DNA of 64,000 nucleotides from Intrasporangium calvum DSM 43043 (lineage in GTDB: Bacteria; Actinomycetota; Actinomycetes; Actinomycetales; Dermatophilaceae): contig NC_014830.1 in NCBI RefSeq assembly GCF_000184685.1, positions 2,728,001-2,792,000 on the forward strand. Direction: 5' to 3'. Under the pieces are notes generated by a model. The model saw only the letters and a program-made list of their open reading frames with translations, was not told the DNA's origin and searched no databases. The translations under genes were made by a program, and so were the position numbers. Positions 19,875-27,602 of this stretch are shown piece after piece. Positions within the stretch are counted from its first letter, which is position 1, and each line of letters starts with the position of its first letter.

Positions 19875-19946
19875 GCCCCCGTAGCTCAGGGGATAGAGCA
19901 CCGCCCTCCGGAGGCGGGAGCGCAGGTTCGAATCCTGCCGGGGGCA
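19875..19946 (+). tRNA. tRNA-Arg (anticodon CCG)
   Basis: A complete cloverleaf: acceptor GCCCCCG pairs with CGGGGGC, the D arm is GCTC...GAGC, the anticodon stem is CCGCC/GGCGG around loop CTCCGGA (anticodon CCG, reading CGG), and the T arm is GCAGG-TTCGAAT-CCTGC. The discriminator is A and CCA is not encoded. It stands alone in the 524-bp gap 19687-20210. Confidence 0.97.
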
Positions 19947-19953
19947 CCCTGTG

Positions 19954-19992
19954 AAAAGGCTTCTGACGCGAGCATCGGTCGGGGGCCTTTTT
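19954..19992 (+). terminator. Terminator after tRNA-Arg
   Basis: AAAAGGC (19954-19960) pairs with GCCTTTT (19985-19991), and a short T-run completes a factor-independent terminator eight bases past the tRNA. The rest of this gap up to 20210 shows no gene I can support. Confidence 0.65.
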
Positions 19993-20210
19993 CTTGGTCC
20001 CAGACCATCTGTGCCCTCCCTCCGCCTCCTCAGCGCCCACGCAATGTCGCCCGAGCCGGGACCTTGGTCCCTAGCCGCCGGAGATCGGGCCGTCGGAGGA
20101 TGACGCCGCAGACGTGTTCCGCTCCGCTTGGGGGCGGTGGGCCGAGTGTGGGGGCGAGTGTGGCTCGCCGGGTAGCAGGCACCCGGCGGGCCCTTCGTCG
20201 TCGGCGCGCC

Positions 20211-20603
20211 TCAGGCGATGCTGAGCAGGGCCAGGGCGTAGGCGTCCTCGGGGTCGTCCGCCTCGAAGTCGCAGGGCCCGCCCGCATCGACGATGCTGAC
20301 CCGCCAGCGACCGTCCGGGCGGCTGAGGGCGACGAAGCGCTGTCCGAGCAGCTCGCGGAGCTGGTCCTCGCGCGGTAGCCAGATGGCCTTGTCGAGCGTC
20401 ACCGAGTCGAGGGCCCATTCGGTGGTGCCGTTGAAGCCGAGGAGCGGTTGACCGTGGTAGGTGTGCACGTCGATCGTCAGCTCACTGATCCAGAAGACGT
20501 CATCGACGAGGGTCGGCTGGTCGATCATGAACCGGTCCCCGGGTCGCGGCTCCCAGAGCACGCCTTCGGCCACGAGGCGGCGAGCGAGGGCGAGGCTGAT
20601 CAC
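20211..20603 (-). CDS. Conserved protein of unknown function
   Basis: A 130-residue soluble protein starting VISLALARRLVAEG, rich in acidic residues, with ELTIDVHTY, GFNGTTEWALDSV and WLPREDQLRELLG as the most distinctive stretches. I recall similar short actinobacterial proteins of unknown function but cannot name a verified domain. I chose GTG 20603; the open frame extends 43 codons upstream, but those residues are Arg/Gly-rich and overlap the divergent gene. It is transcribed away from the gene at 20720. No signal peptide or membrane segment is seen. Confidence 0.65.
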   Translation of the reverse strand: MISLALARRLVAEGVLWEPRPGDRFMIDQPTLVDDVFWISELTIDVHTYHGQPLLGFNGTTEWALDSVTLDKAIWLPREDQLRELLGQRFVALSRPDGRWRVSIVDAGGPCDFEADDPEDAYALALLSIA

Positions 20604-20719
20604 CTGCTCACGGTACGTCGCGGGGCCCGCCCGTGGGCCTTCGGCCGCCCTCCGGGGTTCGCGCGGGCCAGCGAGGCCGCCTCGTTGACCGGCGCGCCTC
20701 CAGCGGCGACGCTGATGCC

Positions 20720-21364
20720 ATGGCGCCCCCACCCCTGAGTGACCTGAGCATGGTCGACGACGTGCACGTAGTGGTGGCCTTCGAGGGTCGCCAGGGCCCG
20801 GAGGACGTCTACCTGCTCGACCTGCACCTCGACCGGCCCGGCCGGGCGCGGGACGAGAGCGCCTACCTCGCGGCCCTCTCGCCGGTCGTCGCCCTGGTGG
20901 ACTCGAGGGAGGGGTGCGTCGTGCGCATCGGACGTGAGCACCACCTCGGCAACCGGCGGCGGAGTGCGGTGGACCTGTCGGTCTCGCTGCCCACCCCGAT
21001 GCTCCGAGCCGACGAGACCGACCCCGGCGAACGGACCGAGCAACAGGAGGCGATCGAGGCGGCGGTGGCGGCGGCGTTCCGCACGTTCATCGCGGACAAC
21101 CCCGCGCCGTGGCCGGGCGAGCTGGGCCGCGACGCCGCGGTGTCCACGGCGCGCCGCCGGGTCGCAGAGGTCCTGGCCGAGCCGGGCGCGCCGACGCTCT
21201 CGGTCGCGGCGGAGGAACACGTCGAGGGGCAGTGGTCGATCCGCCTCGCCTCTCCGGCCTCCGGGGGCTTCGAGGTGAACGTCGGCTTCGTGGACGGGCA
21301 CCCCGGGACCACCCACCTGCGTCGGCTCGGCACGGGCGAGGTGGTCGACTCCGTGGGCGACTGA
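20720..21364 (+). CDS. Conserved protein of unknown function
   Basis: 214 residues from ATG 20720 (MAPPPLSDLSMVDDVH); an internal ATG at 20750 is possible. The N-terminal third looks like a beta-sheet domain (VHVVVAFEGRQGPEDVYLLDLHLD), the middle is helical and acidic, and the C-terminus has another beta-rich segment (WSIRLASPASGGFEVNVGF). No catalytic motif, signal peptide or membrane helix is visible. It is divergent from the gene at 20211. Its stop codon lies inside a 12-bp tandem repeat, so further in-frame TGA codons follow. Confidence 0.65.
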   Translation: MAPPPLSDLSMVDDVHVVVAFEGRQGPEDVYLLDLHLDRPGRARDESAYLAALSPVVALVDSREGCVVRIGREHHLGNRRRSAVDLSVSLPTPMLRADETDPGERTEQQEAIEAAVAAAFRTFIADNPAPWPGELGRDAAVSTARRRVAEVLAEPGAPTLSVAAEEHVEGQWSIRLASPASGGFEVNVGFVDGHPGTTHLRRLGTGEVVDSVGD

Positions 21365-21417
21365 GGGGGCGACTGAGGGGGCGACTGAGGGGGCGACTGA
21401 GGGGGCGACTGAGGGGC
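21361..21417. repeat. 12-bp tandem repeat (CTGAGGGGGCGA), four full units plus a partial
   Basis: Exact units at 21361-21408 and a degenerate fifth. It begins at the stop codon of the upstream gene. Because the unit is 12 bp, every copy carries TGA in the same frame. The rest of the 301-bp gap before dctP holds the regulatory element at 21519 and the dctP ribosome site. Confidence 0.95.
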
Positions 21418-21518
21418 ACGCTGCCCTCGCGCTCGGCGGGGTTGCCGACGGTTGCCGCGGTTGCCAGAGGGAGTACGCGCCGGGGTCCCGACAAGGCGGG
21501 AAGCACTCCCTGTGTGGA

Positions 21519-21538
21519 GGCAATTGATGGCAACTCAT
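21519..21538 (+). promoter_or_regulatory. Candidate operator A of the sugar-acid regulon (dctP promoter)
   Basis: GGCAATTGATGGCAACTCAT: two 10-bp units of the GGCAACYCRT type. It is the only recognisable regulatory site upstream of dctP, about 130 bp before its ATG. Confidence 0.7.
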
Positions 21539-21665
21539 TCTGCGGGCGAGGGCCCGCGTGGCTCACTGATCAGGGACGCTGGCCCCCGCCGGGAGCACAG
21601 CCACCGGATGATGCCCCACCTGCACGCTCAAGGATGTCGCGCAGACTGCAAAGGAAGTTGACCAC

Positions 21666-22712
21666 ATGTCACCGAAGACCCTGGCCGCGAGTGTTGTCGC
21701 GGGCCTGTCCGCCCTCGCTCTCGCCGCCTGCAGCGCCGGCACCGGCCCCGCCACGGGCACCGGCAACACCGCTGGCTCGACCCAGGCCGCTGCTGCCGCC
21801 AAGACGCTGCGCCTGTCGCTCAACCAGACGGAGCAGCACCCGTCGTTCATCGCGCTCAAGCACTTCGGTGAGCGCCTCGCGACGGCGACGAACGGCCGCC
21901 TCGGGATCCAGGTCTACCCGAACGAGACTCTCGGGGCGCAGGCCGAGGCGCTCCAGCTCGTGGGTGACGGCTCCGTCGACCTCGCGATCGTCTCTGGTTC
22001 GCAGCTCGAGAAGCTCAACCAGGACTTCTCCGTCTTCAACCTCCCGCTGGTGTTCGACTCCGTCGAGTCCCAGATGAAGGTGGTCAACAACCTCGACGTC
22101 GTCGGTGACCTGTACAAGTCACTCGAGTCGTCGAACCAGATCACCGTCGTCGGCGGTTTCACCCAGGGCACCCGGAGCGTCTACACGAGCAAGGGCCCGG
22201 TCAACACGCCGGCCGACCTCAAGGGCCAGAAGATCCGGGTCCAGGACAGCCCGCTCGCCATCGCCATGGTCGACGCGATGGGTGCGTCAGCCACCCCGAT
22301 GGCGTTCGGTGAGGTCTACACGGCGCTGCAGTCCGGCGTCATCGACGGCGCCGAGAACAACGAGGTCTCCTACGTGACGCAGAAGCACCTCGAGGTGGCC
22401 AAGTACTTCTCGCGGACCAACCACCTGGTCGGCCTCGACTACCTCATCATCAACAGCGGCCTGTTCAACGGCCTGTCTGCCGAGGACCGGGCCGCGTTCG
22501 ACAAGGAGTGGGCAGCCACCTTCGCCGAGCACACGCAGCTGTGGGCCGCCGAGACCGACAAGGCCGTCCAGACCGCCGAGGCGGCCGGAGCCAAGTTCAA
22601 CGAGGTCGACACCGCTGCCTTCCGCGCGGCTCTCGAGCCGCTCACGGCGCAGTACCTCAAGACGGACACCCAGAAGGCCCTCTACGAGGCCGCGCAGAGC
22701 GCCGCCAACTGA
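21666..22712 (+). CDS. dctP: TRAP transporter solute-binding protein, DctP type (probable uronate binder)
   Basis: A 348-residue lipoprotein with lipobox LALAACSAG (lipid Cys22). The fold signatures are NETLGAQAEALQLVGDGSVDLAIV and GEVYTALQSGVIDGAENN. Arg191 in GQKIRVQ is the conserved arginine that clamps the ligand's carboxylate. DctP proteins encoded beside uronate isomerases often bind glucuronate or galacturonate (family knowledge), so a uronate ligand is likely here. AAGGAAG precedes ATG 21666. It leads the dctPQM-nhaA operon, under candidate operator A. Confidence 0.93.
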   Translation: MSPKTLAASVVAGLSALALAACSAGTGPATGTGNTAGSTQAAAAAKTLRLSLNQTEQHPSFIALKHFGERLATATNGRLGIQVYPNETLGAQAEALQLVGDGSVDLAIVSGSQLEKLNQDFSVFNLPLVFDSVESQMKVVNNLDVVGDLYKSLESSNQITVVGGFTQGTRSVYTSKGPVNTPADLKGQKIRVQDSPLAIAMVDAMGASATPMAFGEVYTALQSGVIDGAENNEVSYVTQKHLEVAKYFSRTNHLVGLDYLIINSGLFNGLSAEDRAAFDKEWAATFAEHTQLWAAETDKAVQTAEAAGAKFNEVDTAAFRAALEPLTAQYLKTDTQKALYEAAQSAAN

Positions 22713-22786
22713 GAGACGATCGGTTCACGCTGACCGCGTGAGCCACCCAGCTCGTCCGCTTCCCTCCGTCGCGGACACCGAATGCT

Positions 22787-22818
22787 GGCCCTGTGCCCTC
22801 TCCCGGGGGCACGGGGCC
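22787..22818 (+). terminator. Hairpin between dctP and dctQ
   Basis: 12-base arms (22787-22798 and 22807-22818), one wobble pair, 8-base loop, inside the 143-bp dctP-dctQ gap. Such hairpins often attenuate read-through or protect the binding-protein mRNA so that it outnumbers the permease. Confidence 0.5.
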
Positions 22819-22855
22819 GGCACCACACACCGCGAACGTCGAAGGAAGTGCAAGG

Positions 22856-23362
22856 ATGCGCCAGGTCAAACGATGGCTCGACAAGGCTCTCGCCACCGCG
22901 TCGGTCGCCCTCTTCACCCTCCTCGTCGTGATCGTCGTGTGGCAGGTCTTCACCCGACAGGTCACCAAGGACCCGGCAACGTGGACCGAGGAGGCCGCCC
23001 GTCTGACGTTCGTCTGGCTGGGCCTGTTCGCGACGGCGCTCGTCTTCAGCGAGCGCGGTCACATCGCAGTCGACTTCATCGTGCGGCGGCTGTCCGACCC
23101 GGTGCAGCGCCTCGTCTCGATCCTCGTCCAGCTGGCCATCATCGCCTTCGCGTCCCTCATCCTCATCTGGGGCGGTTACCGTGCCGCGGGCCGTGCCTGG
23201 ACGCAGGAACTGTCGGCGCTCCCCTTCACGGCGGGCCAGATGTACCTCGTGCTGCCCCTGACCGGGCTCATCATCACCTTCTACGCCGTCTACCACGTCA
23301 CCGCCATCATCCGTCGGACCGAAGAGGCCTTCGCGATCGACGACGCCGCAGAGCCGGTCTGA
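22856..23362 (+). CDS. dctQ: TRAP transporter small permease subunit
   Basis: 168 residues with four membrane helices, the DctQ layout. WTEEAARLTFVWLGLFATALVF in helix 2 is the family signature. It starts at ATG 22856 (MRQVKRWLDKALA) with GAAGGAAG upstream; a longer frame from 22793 has no ribosome site. It pairs with DctM, which begins 11 bp after its stop. Confidence 0.93.
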   Translation: MRQVKRWLDKALATASVALFTLLVVIVVWQVFTRQVTKDPATWTEEAARLTFVWLGLFATALVFSERGHIAVDFIVRRLSDPVQRLVSILVQLAIIAFASLILIWGGYRAAGRAWTQELSALPFTAGQMYLVLPLTGLIITFYAVYHVTAIIRRTEEAFAIDDAAEPV

Positions 23363-23373
23363 GGAGCAGCACC

Positions 23374-24684
23374 ATGGAACCCGTAACGCTCGCCGCCCTG
23401 ATCCTCGCCCTGGGCATCGCCGTCAGCATCCTCGTCAGCATCCCGATCGCCGTGGGCATCGGCCTGTCGTCGCTCGGCGCCGCAGCAGTCCTCATCGGGC
23501 CCGAGAGCGCGGCGCTCGCGACCTCCCAGCGGATGTTCGCCGGCATCAACTCGTTCCCGCTGCTCGCCATCCCGTTCTTCGTCCTCGCCGGGGTCCTGAT
23601 GAACAACGGAGGGATCGCCGGCCGCCTCATCGACGCCGCCAAGGTGCTCGTGGGGCGGCTCCCGGCCTCGCTGGCCCACACCAACATCGTCGCCAACGCG
23701 ATGTTCGGGGCCGTGAGCGGCGCCGCCGTCGCCGCGGCGGCAGCGGTGGGGACGGTGATGACCCCGCGCATGGAGAAGGAGGGGTACGACAAGGCCTTCT
23801 CCGCTGCGGTCAACGTCGCGTCGGCCCCCGCAGGGATGCTCATCCCGCCGAGCAACACCTTCATCGTCTACTCGCTCGTGAGCAGCACCTCGATCGCAGC
23901 CCTGTTCATGGCCGGCGTCGGACCCGGCCTCATCTGGACCTTGGCCTGCATGGTCGTCGCGCTGATCTGGTCGCGCCGCAACTCCAACCCCGAGACGCCC
24001 GTTCGGCCGACCCTCAGCCAGGCCGCTCTCGTCCTGTGGCGCGCGGTCCCGTCGCTCCTCATGATGGTCATCGTCATCGGCGGCATCATCGCCGGGGTCT
24101 TCACGGCAACGGAGTCGTCGGCGATCGCCGTCGTCTACTGCCTCCTGCTCGGGTTCGCCTACCGCGCCATCAAGGTCGCCGACCTGCCCCGCATCGTCCT
24201 CGACGCCTCGCGGACGACTGCCATCGTCATGCTCCTCGTCGGAGTCTCGTCGGCGCTCTCCTTCGTGATGTCGTTCGCGCGGATCCCCGAGCTCGTCTCG
24301 GAGGCCCTGCTCGGGCTGACGACGAGCCCGGTCGCGATCCTCGTCATCATGATGGTGATCCTGCTCGTCGTGGGCACCTTCATGGACCCGACGCCGGCGA
24401 TCCTCATCTTCGTGCCGATCTTCCTGCCGATCGTCATGTCGTTCGGCATCAACCCGGTGCACTTCGGCACGATGATCGTCTACAACCTGTGCGTCGGGGT
24501 GATCACGCCGCCGGTCGGCAACGTCCTCTTCGTCGGGTCGAGGGTGGCGGGCCTGCGCATCGAGCCGGTGGTCGCCAAGCTCGTGCCCTTCCTCGTCGCC
24601 CTCGTCATCGGCCTGTTCGTCGTGGTGTTCACGCCGGCCGTCTCGACGTGGCTACCGATCCAGATGGGCCTGATGAGCCCGTGA
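23374..24684 (+). CDS. dctM: TRAP transporter large permease subunit
   Basis: A 436-residue Na+-coupled permease with about twelve hydrophobic segments. DctM motifs include FPLLAIPFFVLAGVLMNNGG, SAPAGMLIPPSNTFIVYS and NLCVGVITPPVGNVLF. The ATG at 23374 is preceded by GAGGAG. It forms the translocation path for the DctP ligand and is driven by the sodium gradient in characterised family members. The nhaA start is six bases after its stop. Confidence 0.95.
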   Translation: MEPVTLAALILALGIAVSILVSIPIAVGIGLSSLGAAAVLIGPESAALATSQRMFAGINSFPLLAIPFFVLAGVLMNNGGIAGRLIDAAKVLVGRLPASLAHTNIVANAMFGAVSGAAVAAAAAVGTVMTPRMEKEGYDKAFSAAVNVASAPAGMLIPPSNTFIVYSLVSSTSIAALFMAGVGPGLIWTLACMVVALIWSRRNSNPETPVRPTLSQAALVLWRAVPSLLMMVIVIGGIIAGVFTATESSAIAVVYCLLLGFAYRAIKVADLPRIVLDASRTTAIVMLLVGVSSALSFVMSFARIPELVSEALLGLTTSPVAILVIMMVILLVVGTFMDPTPAILIFVPIFLPIVMSFGINPVHFGTMIVYNLCVGVITPPVGNVLFVGSRVAGLRIEPVVAKLVPFLVALVIGLFVVVFTPAVSTWLPIQMGLMSP

Positions 24685-24690
24685 CCGACC

Positions 24691-25962
24691 ATGGGTGACC
24701 ATCAACCCCGGGCCGGCAAGCGCCGCACTGGCCGCGGGCAGAACGGGCGGGTCCTCTTCGGGCCGTTGACCCGGGGCGGCGAGCGCAACTTCCTCGACAC
24801 CCTGCGGGCCGAGAACGTCGGCGCCCTGCTCCTGCTCCTCGTCAGCGTCCTCGCCCTCGCCTGGGCCAGCTCGCCGTGGGAGTCGGCCTATCGCGCGATC
24901 TCCGACTTCCGGCTCGGGCCGGGGCAGGTCGGACTCGACCTGCCCGTCGCCACCTGGGCCACGGACGGCCTGCTCGCCTTCTTCTTCTTCGTCGTGGGGC
25001 TCGAGCTGAAGCGCGAGTTCACCACCGGCGAGCTGAGCAGCCCGCGCCGGGCCGCCCTGCCGGTCATCGCTGCCCTCGGCGGGATGGCGGCACCGGCTCT
25101 CATCTATCTCCTGGTCAACCTCGCCGCGGATGGTCAGCCCCGGGGCTGGGCGGTCCCCACGGCGACGGACATCGCCTTCGCAGTGGCCGTCATCTCGGCC
25201 TTCGGCCGCCGACTCCCCACGGCGCTGCGGGCCTTTCTCCTCACCCTGGCCGTCGCCGACGACTTCGGCGGGATCATCATCATCGCCACGGTCTTCGCGC
25301 ACGGTTTCAACCTCGTGACGCTCCTTGCCGGACTCGCGGCGATCGGGGTCTTCGCCTGGCTCGTGCGACGCGGGGCCCACCCCGCCGTGCTGCTCGTCGT
25401 CGGGGTGCTGGCGTGGTGGGCGATCCACTCGTCGGGCATCCACGCGACCATCACCGGAGCCGCCCTCGCCTTCACCGTCCCGGCCGGCGCCCGCAAGGAC
25501 GACGAGCCGTCGGTCGCCGAGCGGTTCGAGCACGTCTGGCGGCCCTTCACGGCCGGCTTCGCCGTCCCCGTGTTCGCCTTCTTCGCGGTCGGCATGCGGG
25601 TCGACCCCGCGACGATCGGTGACTCGCTGAGCAGTCCCGTCGCGATCGGCATCATCCTGGGGCTCGTCGTCGGCAAGCCCATCGGCATCGTGACCGCGAC
25701 GCTCCTCGGGGCACGCCTGTTGCGGTTGCACCCAGAGGCCAAGGGTGCCTGGCTCGACCTGCTCGCCGTGTCGTGCACCGCCGGGGTCGGCTTCACCGTC
25801 TCGCTGCTCGTCAACTCGCTGACGTTCCAGAACGGGGCCGGTGAGGTCGGCAAGGCCGGCATCCTCGTGGCCTCGGTGTCCTCCGCGGTCCTCGGCTCGG
25901 CCCTGCTCACGTGGCGGTCCCGCGTCCACGAGCGTCGTGGGGATCCCGTCCCGGTCAGCTGA
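24691..25962 (+). CDS. nhaA: Na+/H+ antiporter NhaA
   Basis: A 423-residue antiporter with about eleven membrane helices after a basic 30-residue N-terminus. The ion-binding aspartate pair is Asp190-Asp191 in LAVADDFGG, and Asp160 in VPTATDIAFA matches the conserved Asp133 of E. coli NhaA. It exchanges internal Na+ for external H+. Its position six bases after dctM suggests it exports the sodium brought in by the TRAP importer (inference). It converges on gntK with only 14 bp between stops. Confidence 0.93.
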   Translation: MGDHQPRAGKRRTGRGQNGRVLFGPLTRGGERNFLDTLRAENVGALLLLLVSVLALAWASSPWESAYRAISDFRLGPGQVGLDLPVATWATDGLLAFFFFVVGLELKREFTTGELSSPRRAALPVIAALGGMAAPALIYLLVNLAADGQPRGWAVPTATDIAFAVAVISAFGRRLPTALRAFLLTLAVADDFGGIIIIATVFAHGFNLVTLLAGLAAIGVFAWLVRRGAHPAVLLVVGVLAWWAIHSSGIHATITGAALAFTVPAGARKDDEPSVAERFEHVWRPFTAGFAVPVFAFFAVGMRVDPATIGDSLSSPVAIGIILGLVVGKPIGIVTATLLGARLLRLHPEAKGAWLDLLAVSCTAGVGFTVSLLVNSLTFQNGAGEVGKAGILVASVSSAVLGSALLTWRSRVHERRGDPVPVS

Positions 25963-25976
25963 CGGGACAGGATCGC

Positions 25977-27602
25977 TCAGGACAGCAGCTCGGCGGCCCG
26001 GGCCAGCTCGTGCAGTCGGGCGACGACCGAGGCACGCGCGATGCGGTATGCCGCTGAGCTCGCTTCCGGGGCCACCACCGTCGCGTCGTGGTGGCCTGGG
26101 CCGTGGCCTGGGCCGTCGACGAGCCCCGGGGCGAGCCGCTCCAGGGCCGGCTCGAGCCCGTCGCTCGCGTGGATCCCGATGAGGCCGAGGGCCGCTGCAC
26201 CGAGCGCCGACCCCTCGGCCCCTCCGGTGACGACGAGCGGGCGGGCGAGGGCGCCGGCGAGGACCTCTCGCCAGAGCGGGCTGCGGAAGACGCCGCCGGT
26301 GGCCCGGATCGCGCTCACCGGGGTGACGTCGTCCAACCCGTCGAGGACCGTGGCGAGCTGGAACGCGACCCCCTCGACGGCGGCGCGGACGAAGTGACCG
26401 CGGGTGTGGTGCTGCCGGATGCCGAGGAAGGCGCCCCGCAGGTCGGCGTCCCAGAGCGGCCCGCGCTCGGCGAGGAGGAAGGGCAGCATGACGAGCCCGT
26501 CACTGCCGGGCTCGACCTGCTCGGCGAGGGCGAGGACCTCGGCGTCACCGACGGGGGTGGCCGACGCGTCGGGTGCGGAGCCGGGACGGTCCGCCGCGAA
26601 CACGGAGCCGGCCCACCGGACGACGGCGCCGCCGTTGCTGATCGCCGTGCCGACGACCCAGGCCTCGTCGGTCAGCGCATAGCAGAAGAGCCGGCCCGAC
26701 GGGTCGCTGCGGGGGCCGTCGACGACGAGCCGGAGGGCGCCGCTCGTGCCGAGCGACAGACCGGCAACCCCGGGTCTGATCGCGCCCGTGCCGAGGTTGC
26801 CCAAGGGCCCGTCGCCGGCGCCGAGCACGACGGGCGTGCCTACGGGCAGGCCCACTCGCCCGGCGGCGTCCCGGGAGAGGGGCAGGCTGGCAGTCGTCGA
26901 GAGGATCTGCGGGAGCTGGTCCAGGCGCACCCCCGCGAGGTCGAGTGCCTCGGCGTCCCAGGTCCGGTGGGCGATGGACAGCAGCCCGGTCCCGCTCGCC
27001 GACGAGAGCTCGGTGACGAGCCGCCCGGTCAGGGCGAGGAGAACCACGTCCTTGAGCCCGACCCACGACCGGGCGGTGCGGGTCAGCTCCGGCTCGTGAC
27101 GGGAGAACCACCGCAGCTTGGTCAGCGGCGACATCGAGTGGACCGGGGTCCCACTGCGCTGGTGCAGGGACGCGGCCAAGGGGGTGGCGCGCAGCTCACG
27201 AGCCGTCTCCCGGGCCCGGGCGTCAGCCCAGGTGACGAGCGGGGTGAGCGGCCGGTGCGCGGCGTCGAGGCCGACCAGCCCGTGCATGGCTGAGCTCACC
27301 GACACCGCGACGACCTCAGCGCCGTCGAGCTGTGCGACGACGTCGGCGAGGGAGCGCAGCATCGCGTCGAGGACGACCTCGACGTCCTGGACCCGCCAGC
27401 CGGACTGCGGCCGGACCAGCGGGTACTCCTGCTGGGCCGTCCACCGCCCTGGGGGCACACCAGGCGCCCGCTGCCCACCGGGGTCGCCCGGACTTACCCG
27501 GTCGCCCGGACCACCGGGCTCGCGTGGGTCGAGGACCTCGAAACCGACGACCTTGGCCGCCGTGGTGCCGACGTCGATGCCGATGACCACCTGCCGGGTC
27601 AT
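25977..27602 (-). CDS. gntK: Gluconokinase (FGGY family)
   Basis: A 541-residue FGGY sugar kinase converting D-gluconate and ATP to 6-phosphogluconate. The phosphate loop GIDVGTTAAK starts near residue 8. Landmarks of the Bacillus GntK type rather than xylulokinase are SVSSAMHGLVGLD, RSGTPVHSMSPLTKLRW and GRLFCYALTDEAWVVG with ISNGGAVVRW. Compared with GntK it carries a Pro/Gly-rich insertion at about residues 26-54. The start ATG overlaps the uxuB stop (ATGA). One CGTATGCCGCTG-type copy lies in frame near the 3' end (SSAAYR). Confidence 0.9.
   Translation of the reverse strand: MTRQVVIGIDVGTTAAKVVGFEVLDPREPGGPGDRVSPGDPGGQRAPGVPPGRWTAQQEYPLVRPQSGWRVQDVEVVLDAMLRSLADVVAQLDGAEVVAVSVSSAMHGLVGLDAAHRPLTPLVTWADARARETARELRATPLAASLHQRSGTPVHSMSPLTKLRWFSRHEPELTRTARSWVGLKDVVLLALTGRLVTELSSASGTGLLSIAHRTWDAEALDLAGVRLDQLPQILSTTASLPLSRDAAGRVGLPVGTPVVLGAGDGPLGNLGTGAIRPGVAGLSLGTSGALRLVVDGPRSDPSGRLFCYALTDEAWVVGTAISNGGAVVRWAGSVFAADRPGSAPDASATPVGDAEVLALAEQVEPGSDGLVMLPFLLAERGPLWDADLRGAFLGIRQHHTRGHFVRAAVEGVAFQLATVLDGLDDVTPVSAIRATGGVFRSPLWREVLAGALARPLVVTGGAEGSALGAAALGLIGIHASDGLEPALERLAPGLVDGPGHGPGHHDATVVAPEASSAAYRIARASVVARLHELARAAELLS
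26045..26056 (+). repeat. CGTATGCCGCTG motif inside gntK (one mismatch)
   Basis: GGTATGCCGCTG followed by AGCTCG; the first base differs from the core. Read on the gntK strand it encodes Ser-Ser-Ala-Ala-Tyr-Arg. Confidence 0.75.

Noticed and set aside
21361..21417. CRISPR-like array
   Set aside because: Units are directly adjacent with no spacers; a simple tandem repeat. The same holds for 41337-41417 and 63062-63155.
22738..23373. N-terminal extension of the dctM frame through dctQ
   Set aside because: It is an out-of-frame shadow of dctQ. The ATG at 23374 has GAGGAG upstream and gives a normal DctM.
25977..27602. Calling the FGGY kinase a xylulokinase
   Set aside because: The stretches SSAMHGL, TPVHSMSPLTKL and FCYALTDEAWVVG fit gluconokinase better, and no xylose isomerase is nearby.
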